Assembly: GCA_021201135.1 (NCBI GenBank)
Contig: JAJQGT010000008.1
Location: 1 to 64,000 of the forward strand
Direction: 5' to 3'
From: Oscillospiraceae bacterium
GTDB taxonomy: Bacteria > Bacillota > Clostridia > Oscillospirales > Ruminococcaceae
Length of the DNA stretch: 64,000 bases
Shown: positions 34,034 through 41,523 of the stretch, one piece after another
Numbering within the stretch: the stretch's first letter is position 1
Layout of the letters: each line of letters begins with the position of its first letter
The notes under the pieces: generated by a model
Databases searched by the model: none
Told to the model about the DNA's origin: nothing
What the model saw: the letters and a program-made list of their open reading frames with translations, nothing else
Program-made: the position numbers and the translations under genes

Positions 34034-36467
34034 TTTCCGCTTCATTAAGCTGATAAGCCTCGAACACGTCGCCTTCCTTGAAGTCGGTGAACTTCTCGAG
34101 CGTGATGCCGCACTCATAGCCCTGTGCGACGTCGCGGACGTTGTCCTTGAAGCGCTTCAGACTCGACATCTTGTCTTCCGCAATGACGATACCGTCGCGG
34201 ACGACACGGACAAGGTCGTTTCTTGAAATCTTGCCGGAGGAAACATAGCATCCCGCAACCTGACCGACGCCGGTAATCTTGTAGACCTGTCGAACCTCGA
34301 CACGGGCTGTGTCGACCTCGGTGTACTTCGGCGCAAGCATACCCTTCATAGCGGCTTCAATCTCTTCGATGGCTTCGTAAATAACTCTGTAGGTCTTGAG
34401 CTCAACTCCGTCGCGCTCGGCGTTCTCCTTGGCAACGGGGTCCGGACGGACGTTAAATCCGACTATAATCGCTCCGGAAGCTCCTGCGAGCATGACATCC
34501 GATTCGGAAATAGCGCCTACGCCGCCGTGGATGACCTTAACCTTGACCTCGTCGTTCGAAATCTTCTCGAGCGACTGCTTGACGGCTTCGACAGAGCCCT
34601 GAACGTCCGCTTTGACGATGATGGGAAGCTCCTTGATTTCGCCTTCCGAAATCTGGTCGAAGAGGTTGTCAAGGCTGACCTTCTGAGCCTGCTTGAAGAC
34701 TTCTTCCTTCGCTTCCTGCTTTCTCTTTTCAACCAATTCTCTTGCGAGCTTTTCGTCGGCAACGGCGTTGAATGTATCTCCCGCCGCCGGAACCTCCGCA
34801 AGACCTGTAATCTCAACAGGGACGGAAGGTCCAGCAGTCTCGACCGCTCTGCCCTTGTCGTCGGTCATCGTTCTGACTCTGCCGACGGCTGTTCCCGCAA
34901 TGATGACGTCGCCCGAATGAAGAGTGCCGTTCTGAACAAGAACAGTCGCAACCGGTCCACGACCCTTGTCGAGCCGAGCCTCGATGACGGAGCCCTTCGC
35001 CGGACGGTTCGGGTTAGCCTTAAGCTCCTTTACATCGGCTACAAGAATTATGTCCTCAAGGAGCTCATCTATACCCATGCCGGTCTTCGCCGAAACGGGG
35101 ACGCACATGACGTCGCCGCCCCAAGCCTCGACAACGAGGTTGTGCTCGGTGAGCTGTTGCATGATTCTGTCGGGGTTTGCGCCCTCTTTATCCATCTTGT
35201 TGATGGCGACGATGATTGAAACTCCCGCCGCCTTGGCGTGGTTGATAGCCTCAACCGTCTGGGGCATGATTCCGTCGTCCGCCGCGACAACGAGTATTGC
35301 GATATCCGTGACCATTGCGCCACGAAGTCTCATAGCCGTGAAGGCTTCGTGACCGGGGGTGTCAAGGAATGTGATGTCTCTGCCGTCGATGGAAACTCTG
35401 TAAGCACCGATGTGCTGGGTAATGCCGCCCGCCTCGGTGGCGGTGACGTTTGCATGACGAATCTTGTCAAGAAGCGAGGTCTTGCCGTGGTCGACGTGAC
35501 CCATGACAACGACAACGGGGTCTCTCGGCTGAAGGTTCTCGGCGGTGTCCTCTTCGTCGACGATGAGTCTTTCCTCGATAGTAACGACGACTTCTTTTTC
35601 TACCTTAGCGCCCATTTCCTCGGCGACGAGTGCCGCGGTGTCGAAGTCGATGACCTCGTTCTGGGATGCCATAACTCCAAGACCGATGAGCTTCTTTATA
35701 ACGTCGGAAACTGTAGCCTTGAGGCGTGTTGCGAGCTCGGAAACGGTGATTTCGTCGGGAATCTGAACCCTGACCTTCATCTTTCTTGCACGCTCGAGCT
35801 CCATGCGCTTCATTCTCTCGGCTTCGGTCTCACGCTTTGTCGAGAGCTTCTCCTTCTTCTGCTGACGGGACTTCTGGGTGAGCTTCTGCTTCTTCTGATA
35901 GTTGTCGCCGCCGCGGTTCTTCGAGTCCGCAAGGTTGTCGTAGTGCTCGTTGTACTTGTCGATATTTACATAGCTTCCCCTCGTGTCAACAACGTGGGTC
36001 TTCTCACGCTGAGCATAGGTGGTGCTCTCCGACTTTCCGGTGACGAGCTGGATTCTTTCGCCGCGTTCCTTCTTCTTGGCGGGCTTTTTGTCCTCTTTGC
36101 GGTGCTCTTTTTTCTCTTCGGCTTTGGCTGTTGCTTCCTGAACGGGAGCGGCTTCCGCCTTGACCTCAGTCGGTTCAGCCTTCGGCTCTTCGAGCTTCTC
36201 CGCCGGCTTAGGCTCAGCCTTTGGCTCTTCCTTCTTTTCCGGCTTCGGAGGCTTCGGCTTTCTTACGGGACGATAGGAGAAGTAGTCGTCGAAGTTCTCC
36301 ACCTGGTTCTTATGGGTGAAGACCTCAAAGACATAGTTAATCTCATCCGTCACGAGAATTGTCGAGCCTTTCTTTGCGCCATAGACAGGTGCGAGGCAGT
36401 CGATGATGTCGTTCACCGGCACGCCCAGGTCTTTGGCAAGGTTTGATAATTTATATTTCGTAATCAT
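34029..36467 (-). CDS. infB: Translation initiation factor IF-2
   Basis: GTPase that places initiator tRNA on the 30S subunit. 812 aa: an N-terminal IF2N domain ([19 protein letters not shown]), a Lys/Glu/Pro-rich linker to about residue 210, and a second IF2N ([24 protein letters not shown]). The G domain has [19 protein letters not shown] and NKMDK, and domains II-IV follow. ATG 36467 has AAGGAG eight bases upstream; the TTG two codons earlier is too close. The TGA lies in the arm of a 12-bp hairpin belonging to the downstream repeat. Confidence 0.97.
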   Translation of the reverse strand: MITKYKLSNLAKDLGVPVNDIIDCLAPVYGAKKGSTILVTDEINYVFEVFTHKNQVENFDDYFSYRPVRKPKPPKPEKKEEPKAEPKPAEKLEEPKAEPTEVKAEAAPVQEATAKAEEKKEHRKEDKKPAKKKERGERIQLVTGKSESTTYAQREKTHVVDTRGSYVNIDKYNEHYDNLADSKNRGGDNYQKKQKLTQKSRQQKKEKLSTKRETEAERMKRMELERARKMKVRVQIPDEITVSELATRLKATVSDVIKKLIGLGVMASQNEVIDFDTAALVAEEMGAKVEKEVVVTIEERLIVDEEDTAENLQPRDPVVVVMGHVDHGKTSLLDKIRHANVTATEAGGITQHIGAYRVSIDGRDITFLDTPGHEAFTAMRLRGAMVTDIAILVVAADDGIMPQTVEAINHAKAAGVSIIVAINKMDKEGANPDRIMQQLTEHNLVVEAWGGDVMCVPVSAKTGMGIDELLEDIILVADVKELKANPNRPAKGSVIEARLDKGRGPVATVLVQNGTLHSGDVIIAGTAVGRVRTMTDDKGRAVETAGPSVPVEITGLAEVPAAGDTFNAVADEKLARELVEKRKQEAKEEVFKQAQKVSLDNLFDQISEGEIKELPIIVKADVQGSVEAVKQSLEKISNDEVKVKVIHGGVGAISESDVMLAGASGAIIVGFNVRPDPVAKENAERDGVELKTYRVIYEAIEEIEAAMKGMLAPKYTEVDTARVEVRQVYKITGVGQVAGCYVSSGKISRNDLVRVVRDGIVIAEDKMSSLKRFKDNVRDVAQGYECGITLEKFTDFKEGDVFEAYQLNEAES

Positions 36468-36479
36468 AGGCAAATCTCC

Positions 36480-36791
36480 TTATTTGGGACTGGTGCTTGT
36501 CAACCGTTTCTTGGCGGCTTTCGCGAATCCCGCATCGGTCACGGACATGATGCCGTAGACCTTTCCGAGCGCAGTTCCAACGTCATACATGCTCTCGGGA
36601 ATCTCGTAAAGAGGCGTTTCATACTCTTCGCAAATGCGGGTAATCTCGTTTTTCGAACGCTCTGCCAGGTCTTTGGTGACAAGGACGATATATGCTTTTC
36701 CGGAGCGGACCGTGCCCTTGACTTCGTCCATTCCGAGAGTGAGCTTTCCTGCCCTTCGGCAGATGCTCAGTAAATTCATTATATCAGCCAT
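36480..36791 (-). CDS. ylxQ: L7Ae-family RNA-binding protein YlxQ
   Basis: 103 aa ribosomal L7Ae/L30e-like protein. LLSICRRAGKLTLGMDEVKGTVRSGKAYIVLVTKDLAERS matches the family's RNA-binding face, and DVGTALGKVYGIMSVTD is the conserved end. It sits between ylxR and infB, its usual place, and its start overlaps the end of ylxR by eight bases. Proposed to bind kink-turn RNA; function in bacteria is not settled. Confidence 0.92.
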   Translation of the reverse strand: MADIMNLLSICRRAGKLTLGMDEVKGTVRSGKAYIVLVTKDLAERSKNEITRICEEYETPLYEIPESMYDVGTALGKVYGIMSVTDAGFAKAAKKRLTSTSPK

Positions 36792-37080
36792 CTTCGCCGC
36801 CTTCCAGGGTCTCGACCTCCGCTATGTCGTGCGACAATCTTTCGTAAATCTCTGCGGGGATTTCGCACTCAAGGCTTCTCTCAAGGCATCTTTTCTTTCT
36901 TGCCTTTTCGAGACATTCCGATTTAGGGCAGATATAGGCTCCTCTTCCCGACTTCTTTCCGGTCGGGTCGACGAGGATTTCGCCCTCGGGGGTTCTCACA
37001 ATCCTTACAAGCGACCTCTTCTCCTTGGGCTCACCGCACCCGAGGCAGGTTCTTATAGGCTTTTTCTTCTGCTTAACCAT
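36784..37080 (-). CDS. ylxR: YlxR (RnpM-like) RNA-binding protein
   Basis: 98 aa, strongly basic. PIRTCLGCGEPKEKRSLVRIV is the conserved start and GRGAYICPKSECLEKARKK the second motif of the DUF448 family. The start is ATG 37080, just after GAGGAATAAT where the nusA stop lies. Members of this family bind nucleic acid and have been linked to RNase P regulation. Second in the nusA operon. Confidence 0.93.
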   Translation of the reverse strand: MVKQKKKPIRTCLGCGEPKEKRSLVRIVRTPEGEILVDPTGKKSGRGAYICPKSECLEKARKKRCLERSLECEIPAEIYERLSHDIAEVETLEGGEDG

Positions 37081-37081
37081 A

Positions 37082-38215
37082 TTATTCCTCAGCCGGAGCT
37101 TCTTCCTCAGCGACAGCAGCTGATTCCATCTGTGCAAGTTTATCGGGAGAAACTATGTCAATCTTGTAGCCGGTAAGTCTCGCCGCAAGCTTGGCGTTCT
37201 GTCCACGGTTGCCGATTGCGAGCGAAAGCTGAGACTCGGGAACGACAACTCTTGCCGACTTTATCTCGTCGCTTTCGATGGTGACGCTCATGACCTCGGC
37301 AGGTGAAAGTGCCTGCTTGATGAATTCGGCATCGTCCTCCGAGTACTTGATAAGGTCAATCTTCTCGCCGCCGAGCTCCGAAACAATCGCGCCGATTCTT
37401 GAGCGGTGGTTGCCGATGCAGGCGCCGATGGCGTCAACGTTCTCGTCGTTCGAGGAGACAGCGATCTTGCTTCTTGAGCCGGGCTCACGGGCTATGGATT
37501 TTATCTCGACGATTCCGTCGTAAATCTCGGGAACCTCGAGTTCAAACAGCCTTCTTACAAAGTCGCGGTGAGTTCTTGAGACCTTGACCGAGGGCTTTCT
37601 GTCGGGATTAAGTATACCGACGACATAAACCTTGATGATGTCGCCCGGCTTGAGCTCCTCCCCGGGAATCTGCTCTCCCTTCGGGAAGTAAATCTCGTCC
37701 TTGTCGATGGTTAAAATGGCGTTGCCGGTTGCCGGCTCGACCTTCTGGACGGTTGCGGAGACGATTTCGTGCTCCTTGTCTTTATACTGCGAAACAAGTC
37801 TGTCGCGCTCGAACTGCTTGAGGTCGGAGCGGATGGACTGCTTTGCCGAGGAAGCCGCAACTCTTCCGAATGCCGACGGTGAAACGGGAATCTCGACCGT
37901 TCCGTCGACATAGGCGCCCGCGTCGATGGTTCTCGCCTCATCAAGGGAGATTTCGTTAGCCGGGTCCTCCGGCTCGCCCTCGACGACAGTCTTCATGATG
38001 TGGATTTCAAATTTCTTGGTTTCGGGGTCAAGGTCAACCCTGACGTTCTCGTTTCCGGGATAGTCTCTCTTTACAGCCTTGAGGATGCCCTGCTTTATCT
38101 TCTCTAACAGTTCGTCAAGCTGAATGCCGCTCTCTTCCTGCAAGCCGTCGATAGCACCGAACAGCTCATCCAAATTAAGCTCGTGGCTCTGAGCCGCCTT
38201 AGTTTTTCTCTTCAT
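37082..38215 (-). CDS. nusA: Transcription termination/antitermination factor NusA
   Basis: Binds RNA polymerase and nascent RNA to control pausing and termination. 377 aa: N-terminal domain, S1 domain (SATVQKVEPATGNAILTID), then two KH domains (DPVGACIG-type motif seen as DAIGACIGNHRSRI, and LAIGNRGQNAKLAARLTGYKIDI). No C-terminal acidic repeats, as usual for Firmicutes; the tail is short and Ala/Glu-rich. AAAGGA lies about 14 bases upstream of the ATG, rather far. Downstream of rimP. Confidence 0.97.
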   Translation of the reverse strand: MKRKTKAAQSHELNLDELFGAIDGLQEESGIQLDELLEKIKQGILKAVKRDYPGNENVRVDLDPETKKFEIHIMKTVVEGEPEDPANEISLDEARTIDAGAYVDGTVEIPVSPSAFGRVAASSAKQSIRSDLKQFERDRLVSQYKDKEHEIVSATVQKVEPATGNAILTIDKDEIYFPKGEQIPGEELKPGDIIKVYVVGILNPDRKPSVKVSRTHRDFVRRLFELEVPEIYDGIVEIKSIAREPGSRSKIAVSSNDENVDAIGACIGNHRSRIGAIVSELGGEKIDLIKYSEDDAEFIKQALSPAEVMSVTIESDEIKSARVVVPESQLSLAIGNRGQNAKLAARLTGYKIDIVSPDKLAQMESAAVAEEEAPAEE

Positions 38216-38246
38216 ATTGTTTTAACCAGTCCTTTCTTGGTAGTAA

Positions 38247-38738
38247 TCAATCTAATTCCAAATCGTCGTCATCGAAGAGCGTGATTTTAGCGCACTCTTC
38301 AAAGCTGATTTTTTCTTCCTGTTCGTTCTCATCAATAACCGTGATTCCGTCCTTGTCGTAGCCGGTGAGGACACGGAGTATCTCCTTCTCACCATCACGA
38401 GGTCTTATGAATCTGATCCGGATCGGGTCACCGATGCAGACCTCGAAGTGGTCGAGCCGCCGAAGCTCTCTGCCGAGTCCCGGGCTTGACACCTCGAAGA
38501 TATAGGACTGCTTTATCGGGTCGAGCTCGTCAAGCTTGTCGCTAAGCGGACGGTGCAACGCCTCGCAGTCGTTCATGTCAACCCCGCCGTCCTTGTCGAT
38601 GATAATCCTGAGGTACCACGAAGCTCCCTCTTTTTCATATCTGACATCCCAGAGATAGAGTCCAAGCTCCTCGCACATAGGCTCGGCAATCTCGCGAACC
38701 TTCGCGACCGTCGGGCTGTCGGATTTGATTACAGACAT
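38247..38738 (-). CDS. rimP: Ribosome maturation factor RimP
   Basis: Needed for 30S assembly. 163 aa with the N-terminal domain (IAEPMCEELGLYLWDVRYEKEG), the conserved DKDGGVDMNDCEALHRPLSD, and YIFEVSSPGLGRELR. The C-terminal Sm-like domain carries the acidic end FDDDDLELD. ATG 38738 follows AAAGGGGTG; an in-frame upstream ATG lacks one. First gene of the ten-gene translation/maturation operon. Confidence 0.95.
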   Translation of the reverse strand: MSVIKSDSPTVAKVREIAEPMCEELGLYLWDVRYEKEGASWYLRIIIDKDGGVDMNDCEALHRPLSDKLDELDPIKQSYIFEVSSPGLGRELRRLDHFEVCIGDPIRIRFIRPRDGEKEILRVLTGYDKDGITVIDENEQEEKISFEECAKITLFDDDDLELD

Positions 38739-38763
38739 ACTTTCACCCCTTTCAAGGCTATCC

Positions 38764-38791
38764 AAAACAAAAGACCGGAACGAAATTCCAG
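38764..38791 (-). terminator. Possible attenuator in the rimP-nusA leader
   Basis: On the minus strand a six-pair stem (CTGGAA with TTCCGG, one wobble) is followed by TCTTTTGTTTTGG, between the promoter and rimP. The stem is short, so it would be a weak terminator at best. Regulation of nusA operons by early termination is known in bacteria. Confidence 0.35.
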
Positions 38792-38815
38792 CCTTTCATA
38801 AGAGTTATTAAATAT

Positions 38816-38843
38816 AGTATACCACAGATTTTCAAAATTGCAA
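38816..38843 (-). promoter_or_regulatory. Promoter of the rimP-nusA-infB operon
   Basis: Minus-strand TTGCAA, 16 nt, TATACT, roughly 80 nt upstream of rimP and divergent from the small toxin gene. Confidence 0.65.
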
Positions 38844-38895
38844 GAGGAAAAAGCAAAAAATACGGAATTAATTTTCGAAACTGCGAACCGGTTTG

Positions 38896-38925
38896 TTGAC
38901 AAATATCGGGAACATATGATATAAT
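38896..38925 (+). promoter_or_regulatory. Sense promoter of small toxin-like gene 1
   Basis: TTGACA, 18 nt, TATAAT. The predicted +1 is near 38932, giving a 56-nt leader before the ATG. Confidence 0.8.
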
Positions 38926-38931
38926 ACTCAC

Positions 38932-38946
38932 AGCAAATGCGGGACA
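38932..38946 (+). promoter_or_regulatory. 5' end segment of toxin mRNA 1, complementary to its own 3' end
   Basis: AGCAAATGCGGGACA at the predicted transcript start can pair with TGTCCCCATTTGCT at 39173-39186: eight pairs, one bulged C, then six pairs. This would join both mRNA ends, as in long-distance interactions of known type I toxin mRNAs. Confidence 0.55.
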
Positions 38947-38987
38947 CGTGGGCGCACTCCAGTCTGAAAGGAAGGGAGTGACAGCAT

Positions 38988-39077
38988 ATGAGTATTACGG
39001 AAGTTCTTTTGCTTCTTGACATACTTCTGTCGGCTATATCCCTAGGTTATCAACTCGGGTCACACCGAAGAAAATAA
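38988..39077 (+). CDS. Small hydrophobic peptide, type I toxin-like (copy 1)
   Basis: 29 codons. Met-Ser-Ile-Thr-Glu is followed by a Leu/Ile-rich membrane helix (about residues 6-24) and ends LGSHRRK. GGGAG lies nine bases before the ATG. A consensus promoter sits upstream and a perfect terminator downstream. A paralogue at 62267-62359 shares the pattern S-(I/L)-G-x-x-(L/V)-G-S-H-x-(R/K)-K at the same place. Size, topology and the convergent antisense promoter fit membrane toxins of type I systems, such as the holin-like toxin, Fst and TxpA groups. Toxicity is inferred. It is too short for standard gene finders. Confidence 0.75.
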   Translation: MSITEVLLLLDILLSAISLGYQLGSHRRK

Positions 39078-39183
39078 CCGCATCTTGTAGTTAGGCAAAG
39101 ATAGCGGCTCTTCTCAATTACTTACGTTTTTCGGAGACGCTCGTTTATCTGAACTGGTACTTCGGATGAAACTGTCCCCATTT
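39068..39183 (-). ncRNA. Predicted antisense antitoxin RNA 1
   Basis: Transcription from the minus-strand promoter at 39190-39218 would start near 39183. It would end at a hairpin (CCGCTATCTT pairing with AAGATGCGG, one bulge; plus coordinates 39078-39107) followed by TTATTTT over the toxin stop codon. The roughly 115-nt RNA would cover the whole toxin 3' UTR and touch the end of the reading frame. Confidence 0.6.
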
Positions 39184-39189
39184 GCTATT

Positions 39190-39218
39190 ATTATACCCCA
39201 CCGCTGTTGATTTGTCAA
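39190..39218 (-). promoter_or_regulatory. Antisense promoter 1
   Basis: Minus-strand TTGACA, 17 nt, TATAAT: full consensus. The -35 lies in the arm and loop of the toxin terminator hairpin. Confidence 0.8.
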
Positions 39219-39233
39219 CAGCTTTTTTATTTT
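39203..39233 (+). terminator. Terminator of toxin mRNA 1
   Basis: Perfect stem GCTGTTGA/TCAACAGC, loop TTTG, followed by TTTTTTATTTT. The 20-base hairpin is identical to the one at 62503-62522. Confidence 0.9.
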
Positions 39234-40126
39234 CCGAGGAGCCCCTCAAATTCCTGCATGGTGCAGAACGTCGTCCCTTCATGCGAGATTGCTCCCGCCG
39301 CTGTGGTGATGGCGTACTTGAGGACGTCTTCGAGCGGCAAGTTCTCAGTCAGGGCAAGGATTGCCCCGGCAAGCATGTTGTCGCCCGCTCCCGAGGTGCT
39401 CTTGACGGGCACCTTCACAGCCGGAGCCTTGTGGCACTCGGCTTCGGAGACGATAATTGCTCCGTCGGCTCCAAGCGAAACCAGAACAACCTGCACGCCG
39501 TAATCGGAAATTATCTTCCTCGCCGCCGAGATTATCTCACTCTCAGTGGAAATCTTCCCGACAAGCGTTTCAAGTTCGAAAATGTTCGGCTTTATCATGA
39601 AGGGGTGCGCCTTCAAGCCTTCCCGCAGTAGCTCGCCCTGAGCGTCCAAAATCACTTTTGTATTTGCAAGCTCTCCGAGCTGACGGTATATGTCAGCACC
39701 GACGCCCTTCGGGACGCTCCCCGCAAGGACGATAAACTCGCTGTCACGGGCGGATTCGGCAACCGAAGCCTTCAACGCCTCGATGCTTTCTGATGTAACT
39801 TCGGGATTCGATTCATTGATTTCAACGGTCCTGCCGAGCTCGGTCTCCATAATTTTAAGATTCGTTCTGAGCGAACCCGGGCACTGAGTAAACCTGCACT
39901 CGATTCCCTCACTCCCGAGGGTTTCGGGGATAGCCTCACCACCGTCGAAATTGAAGCCGAGCGCACGGCTCGGGACTCCCAATCTCGAAAGAGCCCTGCT
40001 CACATTGATACCCTTGCCGCCGATGTCGAGGCTCACAGGCTCGACCCGGTTCATGGCATCGAGGTCGAGCTTCCCGGTCTTCACCGTCTTGTCAAGACAC
40101 GGGCTGAGAGTTACCGTGGTAATCAT
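39227..40126 (-). CDS. fruK: 1-phosphofructokinase (PfkB family)
   Basis: Ribokinase-type sugar kinase, 299 aa. It starts MITTVTLSPCLDKTVKTG, has GGKGINVSRALSRLG, and closes with the catalytic/anion-hole motif STSGAGDNMLAG, as in FruK/LacC. It phosphorylates fructose-1-phosphate or possibly tagatose-6-phosphate. No PTS gene or FruR lies beside it; instead its ATG overlaps the stop of the antiporter gene (ATGA), which is unusual. Its 3' end abuts the antisense promoter of the toxin locus. Confidence 0.88.
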   Translation of the reverse strand: MITTVTLSPCLDKTVKTGKLDLDAMNRVEPVSLDIGGKGINVSRALSRLGVPSRALGFNFDGGEAIPETLGSEGIECRFTQCPGSLRTNLKIMETELGRTVEINESNPEVTSESIEALKASVAESARDSEFIVLAGSVPKGVGADIYRQLGELANTKVILDAQGELLREGLKAHPFMIKPNIFELETLVGKISTESEIISAARKIISDYGVQVVLVSLGADGAIIVSEAECHKAPAVKVPVKSTSGAGDNMLAGAILALTENLPLEDVLKYAITTAAGAISHEGTTFCTMQEFEGLLGK

Positions 40127-41391
40127 GCTTTAGCCGCTTTCTTCGCCGGTTTATCCGCATCGGGGTCAATCTCCCCTGCTCTCTTGAGAGCGATCTTTGT
40201 GAGCGTCGGTCCGACGAGCTCATAGACCATTACCGAGAAGAGAACCACGTTTCTTATGAGCGCGCCGTCCTGCAAATTGGCGGCTGTGGTCGCCATGCCT
40301 AATGCTACGCCAGCCTGCGGGAGAAGGGTGATGCCCAAGTACTTCTGAATCTCCGGACTGCAACCGGTCATCTTGGTGGACGAGAACGCGCCGAAAATCT
40401 TACCTAACGAGCGGAAGATGATATAGGTGATACCGACCAGAAGCACGAGCGGCTGTGTCAGGATGCTTAAGTCTAATTCCGCACCGGAAATTACGAAGAA
40501 GAGGACGTTAAGAGCGGATGTCCACCGGTCGTCGTTCTCCATGACGGTGGGCGAAAGCTCGCTTGTGTTGCAGAAGATTGCGCCCGTAATCATGCAGGTG
40601 AGAAGAAGCGAGAAGCCGATTTTGACTCCGCCAATCTCAAATTCCGACATCGAAACCGCCGCGGCGAGAATTACTACACCAATCGAAATAGACATTCTGT
40701 TGGCTCTTGACTTGAAGAACTTTTCGAACCATCTGAGAAGGAGCCCCATAAGAATGCCCAGGACGACAGACAGAACTATCTCGATAACCGGCTCAAGGAC
40801 GATATTGACAACCGAAACTCTGCCCTGCTCGAGTGCGTCCGCAATTCCATATGAAACGGAGAAGAGCGCCAAGCCGACCGCGTCGTCGATCGCTACTACC
40901 ATCAGAAGAAGCTTCGTGAGCGGTCCGTGCGCCTTGTACTGGTTTACGACCATGAGCGTTGCCGCCGGAGCGGTTGCCGAGGCGATTGCTCCGAGTGTGA
41001 TAGCCGCCGGAAGAGAGATGGCGTTCGGGAAGATGAAGTGCAAAGCTATAAGTCCAATGTCGACGACAATCGTCGTGACAACAGCCTGCAAGATGCCGAC
41101 CGTTATCGCCTGCTTGCCCATCGACTTGAGCTCACTGACTTTGAACTCATTACCGATAAGGAACGCTATAAATGCCAGTGCTACCTGTGAAATAATCGAA
41201 AAACTGTCGACCTGCTCAAGGGAGGTAAAGCCCAAGCCCTCAATTCCGAGAGAGCCGAGGCAGAACGGACCCAAAAGTATACCCGTGACCAGATACGCCG
41301 TGACGGCGGGAAGGTGCACGAGCTTCGCCAGTCTTGTCATCAAAAGTCCGCAAATCATTGCGAGTGATAAACATATCAGAATTTCCTCCAT
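40123..41391 (-). CDS. Cation/proton antiporter, CPA2 (KefB/NapA-like)
   Basis: 422 aa, about 12 membrane helices. VHLPAVTAYLVTGILLGPFCLG and LAFIAFLIGNEF are typical of the Na+/H+ exchanger domain. ASATAPAATLMVVNQYKA and VAIDDAVGLALFSVSYG contain the paired acidic ion-site region. There is no C-terminal TrkA-N domain, so it is not a full KefB/C; the ion may be Na+ or K+. ATG 41391 has AAGAAGTGG upstream and the frame beyond crosses the promoter. Confidence 0.88.
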   Translation of the reverse strand: MEEILICLSLAMICGLLMTRLAKLVHLPAVTAYLVTGILLGPFCLGSLGIEGLGFTSLEQVDSFSIISQVALAFIAFLIGNEFKVSELKSMGKQAITVGILQAVVTTIVVDIGLIALHFIFPNAISLPAAITLGAIASATAPAATLMVVNQYKAHGPLTKLLLMVVAIDDAVGLALFSVSYGIADALEQGRVSVVNIVLEPVIEIVLSVVLGILMGLLLRWFEKFFKSRANRMSISIGVVILAAAVSMSEFEIGGVKIGFSLLLTCMITGAIFCNTSELSPTVMENDDRWTSALNVLFFVISGAELDLSILTQPLVLLVGITYIIFRSLGKIFGAFSSTKMTGCSPEIQKYLGITLLPQAGVALGMATTAANLQDGALIRNVVLFSVMVYELVGPTLTKIALKRAGEIDPDADKPAKKAAKA

Positions 41392-41444
41392 TTTTGACCC
41401 ACTTCTTTCTTGAAAATTAAAGAGTTGTTTCTGATCAGTTATCA

Positions 41445-41473
41445 AGTATAGCACAATATGCGGACTAAATCAA
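41445..41473 (-). promoter_or_regulatory. Promoter of the antiporter-fruK pair
   Basis: Minus-strand TTGATT, 17 nt, TATACT, about 55 nt before the antiporter start codon. Confidence 0.65.
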
Positions 41474-41523
41474 AGTATTTTTTGCACAATCTTCTTTAGC
41501 GGAATAAGCCACAAATTGGCGAA

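Noticed and set aside
35238-36446. Long plus-strand open frame opposite infB
   Set aside because: It mirrors the Lys/Glu-rich linker of IF-2, has no recognisable domain and no ribosome site.
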